Assembly (NCBI RefSeq): GCF_017304635.1 | Contig: NZ_JAFKMA010000001.1 | Coordinates: 806,001 to 870,000 of the forward strand | Length of the DNA: 64,000 nt | Source: Sphingomonas sp. | GTDB lineage: Bacteria > Pseudomonadota > Alphaproteobacteria > Sphingomonadales > Sphingomonadaceae | Direction of reading: 5' to 3' | Notes under the pieces: model-generated | Database searches by the model: none | The model's input: only the letters and a program-made list of their open reading frames with translations | What the model was told of the DNA's origin: nothing | Shown here: positions 54,446-61,815 of the stretch, piece after piece | Layout of the letters: each line of letters begins with the position of its first letter | Numbering within the stretch: position 1 is the stretch's first letter | Program-made: the position numbers and the translations under genes

Positions 54446-56116
54446 TTAGATCGAGGAAAGCTGCCCCACTTCCCGATCCAACGCCGCCGGCAGGCGCAAA
54501 GTCAAGCGTTCGCCGCCGATCGCGAGCCCGCCGCCGAGCTCGCTCGCGAGGTTGCGCGCCAGCCGCAACGCGAAACCGACGCCCAGCGTCGTTCCGTCGT
54601 CGGGCTCGCTGGCGCTGGACGACAGCAACTCGTCCTCGCTCCGCCCAAGGAACGCGCGCGGCCGGTCGATCGCGATCGTCACCGCCTCGCCGTCGATACC
54701 GGCATCGACTGCCAGCCGCTCGCCACGCGCGCAGGCGCCGACGCTGAGCGACAGCAACCGGCTGACGATCCGCGACACGGCGATGGTGTCGCCATGCACC
54801 GCCAGCGGCTCCGTCCCGTCATCGACGTCGAGCGTCGCGCCACGCAGGCGCAGCAACGGCTCGAGATCGCCGGCCAGCCGCGCCAATAGCGGGCCGACAG
54901 CAACGGTATCGGGTCGCAGCTCGAGAGCACCCTGCTCGATCCGGGCGACGGTATCGACATCGTCGATCGCGTTGAGCAGATCGCGCGTATTGGTGCGAAT
55001 GATCCCGGCCCGCTCGCGATAGACCGCCGGTGCCGGGCCGAGCACCTGGCCCTCGATCATCTCGGCGAAACCCGAAATCGCGTTGGTCGGGGTGCGCAGT
55101 TCATGAACCAGCGCGCGCAGCGCCTCGGCCGCCGGCGGGATCGGCCCGGCGCGCTCGTCGGATCGCGGGCGGCGGGCGACGCCGCGATAGCCGGTGAAGC
55201 GACCGTTGGCGGGATCGAACCCGGGGGTCGCCGAAATCTGCCAGTCACCCGCCGCCGCCGACACGCCCGGCACGACCAGCCGCGCATCGGCAAACGAGGC
55301 GCGGTGGCGGAATGCGCCGGCAACGACGCCGTCCGTCCGCGCGCCGATGCCGCCGAGCACGACGCCGATCAACGGCTCGCGCGGCGCCCCGTCGACCCAG
55401 CGGATCATGCCGCGCTCGTCGGTCTCGAAGCAGAAATGTCCGATCGGTTGCGCCGCCGCCAGAGCGGACGGGCCGCGATCGAGATCGCCGTGATCGCGCT
55501 GATACGCGTCGATCCGCGCCACCAAGTCGGCGATGGCGAACGCACCGGTCGGTTCGACCTCGACATCGTTGGCAGGTTCGGCGGGCAGCGTCGGGGTCAG
55601 ATCGATCGTGACGCCTTCGGGCTGCGGCAGCGCGAAGTCGACCGCGCCATAGCTGTCGAGTGCGCGTCCGACCGATGCCGGCAAGTCGCGACGATGCCGC
55701 AACAGCCCACGCGACGTCGGGGACAGGCCGGGGATCAACGACAGCCACTCGGCCTCGCTCAGCCGCGCGACCGCGATGACCGGCGCGGCGATGGCGGGCG
55801 AATCTTCGGCGAACAGGGCGACCAGCGCGAGCGGCGGGTCACCGAAGGCGACGCTGCGCGCGCTCGCCGACCGGACGCCGGCGGGAATCTGCGACCGGAT
55901 CGCCCGCAGCCGTTCGATCGCTGCGGCCGAATCGACGCGGCGCCGCGCGATCAGGTCGGTCAGCTGGCGCCACGCCGACTGCGCACCGAACGGAGTCGAC
56001 GCATCGGCGGCCAGGACCGTGTCGAGACTATCGTCGAACCGCAACTTACCCCCTACTGGCGACGCACTCTGCACCGTCGCGTAACGATTCCTTAACCGTG
56101 GCAAACCGCGATTCAA
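54446..56116 (-). CDS. Sensor histidine kinase-like protein, degenerate catalytic domain
   Basis: This protein of about 556 residues has a HisKA-like segment (ALVHELRTPTNAISGFAEMI, phosphoacceptor histidine near residue 339) after a PAS-like region. The ATPase part is altered: where an N-box would read NLLxNAxK, it has VSRLLSLSVGACARGER without asparagine, and the D-box is VTIAIDRPRAF instead of DxGxG. Only a G2-like TTLGVGFALRLAR remains. It may bind a partner and not phosphorylate it. There is no membrane segment. The start is unclear: TTG 56116 or GTG 56074. It is coupled to the deacetylase gene. Confidence 0.75.
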   Translation of the reverse strand: MNRGLPRLRNRYATVQSASPVGGKLRFDDSLDTVLAADASTPFGAQSAWRQLTDLIARRRVDSAAAIERLRAIRSQIPAGVRSASARSVAFGDPPLALVALFAEDSPAIAAPVIAVARLSEAEWLSLIPGLSPTSRGLLRHRRDLPASVGRALDSYGAVDFALPQPEGVTIDLTPTLPAEPANDVEVEPTGAFAIADLVARIDAYQRDHGDLDRGPSALAAAQPIGHFCFETDERGMIRWVDGAPREPLIGVVLGGIGARTDGVVAGAFRHRASFADARLVVPGVSAAAGDWQISATPGFDPANGRFTGYRGVARRPRSDERAGPIPPAAEALRALVHELRTPTNAISGFAEMIEGQVLGPAPAVYRERAGIIRTNTRDLLNAIDDVDTVARIEQGALELRPDTVAVGPLLARLAGDLEPLLRLRGATLDVDDGTEPLAVHGDTIAVSRIVSRLLSLSVGACARGERLAVDAGIDGEAVTIAIDRPRAFLGRSEDELLSSSASEPDDGTTLGVGFALRLARNLASELGGGLAIGGERLTLRLPAALDREVGQLSSI

Positions 56117-56221
56117 CGGTCCATTTTGGAGCGTCGCATAGTGGGACGATTGCGCGGCGATGAAATTATCTTATGACGGACCGTGCTGGCGCTGCGCCAA
56201 AATAACTGAAGGACGAAGAGG

Positions 56222-56683
56222 TTGGATCAGATCGATCGACGTATCCTGGAATTGCTGCAGGACGACGGCCGGATGACCAATGTCGAACTGGCCGAACGGG
56301 TCGGGCTGACCGCGCCGCCGTGCCTGCGCCGCGTCCGCGCGCTGGAGGAAGCGGGCGCGATCACCGGATATCATGCCGAACTCGACGCCGCGACGCTGGG
56401 CTATCCGATCACCGTCTTCGCGATGGTCAGCCTGCGCAGCCAGGCGGAGGCCGACCTCGCCGCGTTCGAACGCCATGTCGCGACCACTCCCGAAATCCGC
56501 GAATGCCACATGCTGAACGGCGAGATCGACTTCATCCTGAAGATCGTCGCCCGCGACCTGCGCGCGTTTCAGGACATCCTGACCACGCACCTGACCCCAG
56601 CGCCGAACGTCGCCAGCGTCAAGACGTCGCTGACGATCCGCACGTCGAAGCACCTGCCCGGCATTCCGGTCAACGCCGACTGA
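56222..56683 (+). CDS. Lrp/AsnC family transcriptional regulator
   Basis: This 153-residue feast/famine regulator has an N-terminal winged helix-turn-helix (LDQIDRRILELLQDDGRMTNVELAERVGL, APPCLRRVRALEEAGAI) and a C-terminal RAM domain (FAMVSLRSQAEADLAAFE, MLNGEIDFILKIVARD) that binds amino acids. It begins with TTG at 56222, supported by the AAGAGG site 3-5 bases upstream. It is divergent from the kinase-like gene by about 105 bases, so it may regulate that unit. The amino acid ligand cannot be inferred. Confidence 0.92.
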   Translation: MDQIDRRILELLQDDGRMTNVELAERVGLTAPPCLRRVRALEEAGAITGYHAELDAATLGYPITVFAMVSLRSQAEADLAAFERHVATTPEIRECHMLNGEIDFILKIVARDLRAFQDILTTHLTPAPNVASVKTSLTIRTSKHLPGIPVNAD

Positions 56684-56689
56684 CGAAAA

Positions 56690-56711
56690 GGGCGGCCGTC
56701 ACCGGCCGCCC
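56690..56711 (-). terminator. Bidirectional terminator between lrp and TPR-like gene
   Basis: GGGCGGCCG (56690-56698), loop TCAC, CGGCCGCCC (56703-56711) is a perfect 9-bp stem. On the minus strand it is followed by TTTTCG, so it serves mainly the TPR-like gene but can also terminate the lrp transcript. Confidence 0.85.
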
Positions 56712-56734
56712 CATCGCTTGCCCCGAAGCGCGAC

Positions 56735-58009
56735 TCAGCTCGTCGGCGGGTGGTCGAGCCAGGTCGACCAGAAGCCGGCGATGTCGCTGCGCGGTGCCGT
56801 CTTCACCAGATCGAACGCGGCCTTGGCGCCCACCTTGTCGCCCGACAGGGCCAACGCGATGCCCAGGTCGGTGTTCACCTGATCGGCGTTGACGCCGCCC
56901 TTGGTCAGCGACTGGCGATACAGTTCGACCGCCTTCGCATAGTCGCCGCGACCGAGATAGACGTCGGCGGTCTGCTGCGACAGCTGGCCGTTGGCGCTCG
57001 CGCCGGCCTTGGTCGCCAGCGCGGCCAGCGCCGAAGCCGACGAGATCTGGTTGGCCGCCGCCGTGCCCGTGGCGATCGCCGGCGAGCCCGCCGGGATCTT
57101 ACCGTTGGCGCGCCCCTCGTCGACCACCGCCTTGGCCTCGTCGGGCAGGCCGCTGTTGAACAGCCGCTGGGCGAACGCCTCGTAGGTGTATTGGTCGGCC
57201 AGCGCGTGCGTCTGACGCATCAGTCGCAGCAGGTCGATCGTCTGATACTTGTCGAGCGTCACCACCGGCTTCTGCGAATAGCCGTAATAGGACAAGGCAT
57301 CGCGCCACGACTTCGACGTCGGGATGCCGGCGACCCACCGTTGCAGCCACTTCACCGTGTCGCCGCGTAAATTTGCCTGGGCCGCATGCGCGAAGGCGTA
57401 TTTGTACTGATCCTCGGTCATCGGCTTGCCCGAGGCGTAATATGCGTCGAGCTCTGAGAGCGCGCCCGAATTGTCGCCGGCATGCTGCTTCGCATCGACC
57501 AGCAGCAGCGGCAGGTTGGGATCGACCGAGCCGGCCGCCTTGGCGCGGTTCAGATTGTCGATCGCGACCTTGTACTGCTTCTGCAGATAGGCGAGCCGGC
57601 CGCGCTCATAGGCATACCCCGCGACCTTGTCCGCCGGCAGCTTGGGGTTCGCGAGCAGCGCGTCGAGCGGCCCGACCACGGTGCTCGGATCGTACACGCC
57701 GTTGGTGCCCTGCGCCTTGGCCGCGGCGCGGTTGGCGTTGAGTTCGTACCGCGCCAGCTGGGCGTAATATTTCTCGTCGTCGCTTTTCGCGAGCGACTCC
57801 ATCTGGACCACGGCGACTTCCGACGCCGTGTCGTCCTTGGCGACGAAAGCGGCCTTTGCGCTGTTCAGCGCAGCACCGAACGCCGCGCTGACCTGCGGCC
57901 CGGCAGGCGCCTCTTCCTTCTTCTTGGCGAAGGCGGGCGGCGCGGCGACGACCGCTGCACCACCGGCCAGCATCGCCGCGGCGAGGGCGGCGGTCGAAAT
58001 CCTCTTCAT
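56735..58009 (-). CDS. Secreted protein with TPR-like helical repeats
   Basis: This 424-residue protein has a signal peptide (MKRISTAALAAAMLAGG, with the cleavage region at APPAFA) followed by helical repeats suggestive of TPRs: YERGRLAYLQKQYKVAIDNL, VDAKQHAGDNSGALSELDA and GRGDYAKAVELYRQSLTK. It probably acts as a periplasmic scaffold. The repeats are weak, so the exact fold is uncertain. The ATG at 58009 was chosen because a proper signal begins there. A GC-rich hairpin terminator lies after its stop on the minus strand. Function unknown. Confidence 0.75.
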   Translation of the reverse strand: MKRISTAALAAAMLAGGAAVVAAPPAFAKKKEEAPAGPQVSAAFGAALNSAKAAFVAKDDTASEVAVVQMESLAKSDDEKYYAQLARYELNANRAAAKAQGTNGVYDPSTVVGPLDALLANPKLPADKVAGYAYERGRLAYLQKQYKVAIDNLNRAKAAGSVDPNLPLLLVDAKQHAGDNSGALSELDAYYASGKPMTEDQYKYAFAHAAQANLRGDTVKWLQRWVAGIPTSKSWRDALSYYGYSQKPVVTLDKYQTIDLLRLMRQTHALADQYTYEAFAQRLFNSGLPDEAKAVVDEGRANGKIPAGSPAIATGTAAANQISSASALAALATKAGASANGQLSQQTADVYLGRGDYAKAVELYRQSLTKGGVNADQVNTDLGIALALSGDKVGAKAAFDLVKTAPRSDIAGFWSTWLDHPPTS

Positions 58010-58787
58010 CGCAAAAACTCTCCGTAAAAGGGCAAGGGGGAAGCCCGTCGCAGCCCCTCTAATCGGCACGCAACGGACGTTCAAGGCGCGACCGCGGCGA
58101 TGCCCGCCAACCGCTGAACGCCGATTGAACGGCGCGGTTGCGTATGGTGCCCCACCAGCGGAGGCGACATCATTACAAGCCGTCGTGCAGGCCCCGGTCT
58201 TTGCGTCCTGGACTCTGGCGCGGGAATGTCTCGTTTTCTACGATGATCGCAAAACATGGGGAAGATTCGTCGTGCTCGCTGTCTACCGGTTCTTGCTGCC
58301 TTTGCCGCTTCTACGGGGAGCGACGGCGCTGTCGTTGAACCCAATGGCGGCCGCAGCTATGCGGTGCGCGGCGGTGACGGTCACGACAGCTGCCAAGACG
58401 ACGGAGATGCTCACGTTAAGGTTCAGGCGGGCGATTTCCTGCTGATCGCCGCGCACGCCGTTCCCGCTGGCCAGAACCTGACGAGCCGGACCAACGACCT
58501 GTCGGTGATGATGGCCGCTCATGCCGTGTCGGCGGCCGAACAGCCGGCGCTGCGCGCATCCTGCGAACGCGACTACACCTAGGCCGCTTGTCGGCCGATC
58601 CGTTCGCGCGCAACCGGTGTTGTCGTCGACGCGACGACCGGAGTCGCAGAAGGGCAGCAAGACGTCCGATGCCGCCAGCTACAAGCAATGGATCGACCGA
58701 ATCGACGCGCGAATGACCGACAAGATGGTGCGCGATCGCGGTTTCGCGAACAATGACGCCTAATCAAGGCTATGTCGGCGATCAACT
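58010..58787. other. Stretch without a convincing gene (possible decayed sequence)
   Basis: About 780 bases hold only short, weakly coding frames. A plus-strand frame at 58256-58582 and another ending at 58763 (whose tail, SYKQWIDRIDARMTDKMVRD, looks protein-like) have no recognisable domain and overlap each other. The sequence may be a decayed gene next to the truncated acetyltransferase. No promoter or RNA is evident. Confidence 0.5.
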
Positions 58788-59186
58788 TTACGCAATGCCG
58801 GCATAGCCCCGAACATCCTCGACCGCTTGCCGCATCAGCGTCGGTCCCAGCCCGCCGCCATGCGTGAGCGACAGCGTGTAGATGCGGCGTAGTTCGATAT
58901 CGTCCGGCCGAGTCTCGACGGACGGCAGGTCCGGCGTCGTCAGGACGGAATAGCCGACCGGCGCGGCACCACGATCGGCGACGGCGAGCGCCACCCGGCT
59001 CGCAGCGTCGGCGATCCAGGCGCGAAAGACGTCGGGCGCATTCGCCTTCGCACAATGCGCGACGATGTCGGCTCCCTCCAGGATGCCGGCAAACGTTTCG
59101 AGGAAACAGGCCGAGGCGACCAGCGCGAGCGATGCGGCATCCGCCGCGCCCGCTCGCGTCAGGTGCCAGCCGGGATCAGCCGACAA
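58788..59186 (-). pseudogene. GNAT acetyltransferase remnant, truncated at its C-terminus
   Basis: This 132-residue frame starts as a GNAT enzyme (LTRAGAADAASLALVASACFLETF, VALAVADRGAAPVGYSVLTT, RIYTLSLTHGGGLGPTLMRQ with an acetyl-CoA loop of the GxGxxL type). It stops right after ALMRQAVEDVRGYAGIA-type sequence, before the beta strands and helix (the W..N..A..FY..GF segment) that complete the fold. It begins at TTG 59186, overlapping the ndk stop. A frameshift or deletion after position 58788 is likely. It could still express a shortened protein. Confidence 0.6.
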
Positions 59187-59598
59187 TTTCTTCCGGCTTG
59201 AAGAAGTACGCGATCTCGATCGCCGCATTCTCGTCCGAATCCGACCCGTGGACGGTGTTCGCCTCGATCGATTCGGCCAGTTCCTTGCGGATCGTGCCGG
59301 GCTCGGCATTGGCCGGGTTGGTCGCGCCCATCACGTCGCGGTTGCGCTGCATGGCGTTCTCGCCCTCCAGCACCTGCACCACCACCGGGCCGGAGATCAT
59401 GAAGTCGACCAGCTCGCCGAAGAACGGACGCTCCTTGTGCACCGCGTAGAAGCCCTCGGCCTGCTCGCGGGTCATGTGGATGCGCTTCGACGCGACGACG
59501 CGCAGCCCCGCCTCCTCCAGCATCTTGGTGACCGCGCCGGTCAGGTTGCGGCGGGTGGCGTCGGGCTTGATGATCGAAAACGTGCGTGAGACGGCCAT
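59176..59598 (-). CDS. ndk: Nucleoside diphosphate kinase
   Basis: This 140-residue enzyme transfers phosphate between NTPs and NDPs through a phosphohistidine. H117 is in [56 protein letters not shown] and [18 protein letters not shown] are standard. The ATG at 59598 is preceded by AGGAGCGAGC. It is 78 bases downstream of holC and overlaps the GNAT remnant by 11 bases. Length and residues are normal. Confidence 0.97.
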   Translation of the reverse strand: MAVSRTFSIIKPDATRRNLTGAVTKMLEEAGLRVVASKRIHMTREQAEGFYAVHKERPFFGELVDFMISGPVVVQVLEGENAMQRNRDVMGATNPANAEPGTIRKELAESIEANTVHGSDSDENAAIEIAYFFKPEEIVG

Positions 59599-59676
59599 GG
59601 CGGTCGCTCGCTCCTCTTGGTTGTGCTGGTGGAAAACTGGCGGCTCCCTAGGCGGGCCGGGCGCCGCGCGCAACCC

Positions 59677-60117
59677 TCACGCCGCCTTGGACCAGCGGCC
59701 GTTCTCGTCCTGCTTCCAGTAATTGCGCCGGGTATCGGCGCGATCGGCCAGCCCTTTCCACGCCTCGCGTGCCGCGGCGATGTGATCGGCGTCGAAGAAG
59801 TGGAAGGCACGGTCGAAACCCAGCGCCGCGTCGCGCCACTCACCGTCGATCAGCGCGACGTTGCGCGCGGCGTTGGCCGGTTCGGGTGTGGCGGCGATCA
59901 GCACGGGTTGCAGGTCGTCCTCCTCCCCGCCCGCCTGGGCATGCGGCAGAAAACTGTCGGGGGCGTAGCTCCACAACAGTCGATCGATCGCCGCCCGCTG
60001 TGCCGCGTCGCCGCTGACGATCAGCAGCCGACCGCCCCCCGCCACCACCTTCTCGGCGATCTGCGGCAGCGCACGCTCGAGCGGGGTGGCGGTCAGGTGG
60101 TAGAAATCGACCTGCAT
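59677..60117 (-). CDS. holC: DNA polymerase III subunit chi
   Basis: This 146-residue subunit joins the clamp loader to SSB protein. MQVDFYHLTATPLERALPQIAEKV, RLLIVSGDAAQRAAIDRLLWSYAPDSFLPHA and the late RAFHFFDADHIAAAREAWKGLAD match alphaproteobacterial HolC. The ATG at 60117 was chosen because the longer frame adds antisense-like sequence. It lies between pepA (with a REP-like palindrome between them) and ndk. This is the same pepA-holC order as in E. coli. Confidence 0.93.
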   Translation of the reverse strand: MQVDFYHLTATPLERALPQIAEKVVAGGGRLLIVSGDAAQRAAIDRLLWSYAPDSFLPHAQAGGEEDDLQPVLIAATPEPANAARNVALIDGEWRDAALGFDRAFHFFDADHIAAAREAWKGLADRADTRRNYWKQDENGRWSKAA

Positions 60118-60131
60118 GTTGTTCCTGGCCC

Positions 60132-60157
60132 GTCGTCCCGGCGAAGGCCGGGGCGAC
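60132..60157. repeat. REP-like palindrome between pepA and holC
   Basis: GTCGTCCCGGCGAAGGCCGG continuing to GGCGAC is an imperfect inverted repeat with a GAA loop. It differs from the 16.9/45.8 kb family in its core (CCGGC instead of CCGC) and is likely another small palindromic repeat family. Confidence 0.55.
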
Positions 60158-60198
60158 TGGATTATCACATAGCGGCCACGGCCTATGCCGGGGTGAAG

Positions 60199-61659
60199 CT
60201 ACGCTTCAAAATTATCCGCGACGAAACGGTCGAGCAGCCGTACGCCATAACCGGTCGCGCCCTTGTCGTGCGTCGCGCCGGGCTTGTCGGCCCAGACCAC
60301 GCCGGCGATGTCGAGATGCGCCCATTTCACGCCCGCATCGACGAAGCGGCCGATGAACTGCGCCGCCGTGATCGACCCGGCGCCGCGCGGCCCGACATTC
60401 TTCATGTCGGCGATCGGCGAGTCGATCAGCTTGTTGTAGGTGTCCGACAGCGGGAAGCGCCACAACAGGTCACCCGTCGCCTTGCCCGCCACCAGCAGTT
60501 CGTCGGCCAGTCCGTCGTCGTTCGAAAACAGTCCGGCATGCTCGCTGCCCAGGCTGATAATCATAGCACCGGTCAGCGTCGCCAGATCGACGATCGTCTT
60601 CGGGCGATGCGTCTGCTGCACCCACGTCACGCAGTCGCACAGCACCAGCCGCCCCTCGGCATCGGTATTGAGCACTTCGATCGTCTGGCCCGACATGCTG
60701 GTCAGGACGTCGCCGGGGCGGATGGCATTACCATCCGGCATGTTTTCCACGAGGCCACAGACGCCGATGACGTTGGCCCTGGCCTTGCGGGTGGCGAGCG
60801 CCTTCATCGCGCCGACGACGGCGCCGGCGCCGCCCATGTCCCACTTCATGTCCTCCATGCCGGCGGCCGGCTTGATCGAGATGCCGCCGGTGTCGAAGGT
60901 CACGCCCTTGCCGACCAGCGCCAGGTCGGGATCGCCCGCGCTTTTTCCGTTCCATTTCAACGCCAGGAGGCGCGCTTCCCTGGCCGAACCCTGCGCCACG
61001 CCGAGCAACGCGCCCATGCCGAGCTTCGTCATGTCGTCCGGGCCGAGCACCGTGATCTCGAGCCCCAGCCTCTCGACCGACGCCGTCACGCGCTCCACGA
61101 AGGTCGCCGGATAGACGATGTTGGGTGGTTCCGAGACCAATGTACGGGTCAGGTCGAGCCCCGCCGTGACCGCTTCCTGTTGGATCCAGGAATCCTTCGC
61201 GTCGTCGGTTTGTGCGAGAATCGACACGTTTTCGAGCGTTCGCTTCTGCTTTTCGGGCAGTTTGGTGCGATACGTGTCGATCCGCCATGCCCGCTGCGCC
61301 AGCGCTCCGGCGAAGCGCGCGAGCGCCGCCGGCGCGGGGCTCGCATGGGTCACGTCGACCGCCGCATTCTTCGCCGTCGTCAGTAGCCGCGCGGTGACCG
61401 CGCCGCCCGCTTTCTCCCACTCCGCCTCGCTGCCGTCGCCGACACCGGTCAGCACGATACGGCGGATCGCGTCGCCGGCACCGGCGAAGGCCTCGACCGT
61501 CGCGCCGGCCTCGCCGTCGAACCGCGCGGCGGCGGCGGCCGCCTTCAGCACCGCAGCACCGCCTTGCGCGGACACGGCGGCGTCGAGCGCGCCCTTCGCG
61601 ACGGGGAGGACGAGGACCTCGGCATCCTGGGGCAGCGTGGTGGAAAACTCGATCTTCAT
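60199..61659 (-). CDS. pepA: Leucyl aminopeptidase (M17)
   Basis: This 486-residue hexameric aminopeptidase removes N-terminal residues and can double as a DNA-binding protein. The C-terminal catalytic domain has VGKGVTFDTGGISIKPAAGMEDMKWDM and the M17 signature VLNTDAEGRLVLCDC, with catalytic lysine and arginine in those segments. The N-terminal half is the variable macro-like domain. The order pepA-holC is conserved. The ATG at 61659 (MKIEFSTTLPQDAEV) is the natural start. It is divergent from lptD, sharing about 150 bases. Confidence 0.96.
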   Translation of the reverse strand: MKIEFSTTLPQDAEVLVLPVAKGALDAAVSAQGGAAVLKAAAAAARFDGEAGATVEAFAGAGDAIRRIVLTGVGDGSEAEWEKAGGAVTARLLTTAKNAAVDVTHASPAPAALARFAGALAQRAWRIDTYRTKLPEKQKRTLENVSILAQTDDAKDSWIQQEAVTAGLDLTRTLVSEPPNIVYPATFVERVTASVERLGLEITVLGPDDMTKLGMGALLGVAQGSAREARLLALKWNGKSAGDPDLALVGKGVTFDTGGISIKPAAGMEDMKWDMGGAGAVVGAMKALATRKARANVIGVCGLVENMPDGNAIRPGDVLTSMSGQTIEVLNTDAEGRLVLCDCVTWVQQTHRPKTIVDLATLTGAMIISLGSEHAGLFSNDDGLADELLVAGKATGDLLWRFPLSDTYNKLIDSPIADMKNVGPRGAGSITAAQFIGRFVDAGVKWAHLDIAGVVWADKPGATHDKGATGYGVRLLDRFVADNFEA

Positions 61660-61815
61660 GAAATGCGAACCTCGGTTGATTAGCGCCAGACAATGGCTGG
61701 ACGCTTCCTCCTAGGCCGCTATTGGCCGGGCTGCAAAGCGTTGCGGATGCCGCGCGGCGATGCGATACGGGTCAATGGGCGTCCCAACGTAGGGCGCCCG
61801 CGCAAAGGGTGGTTG

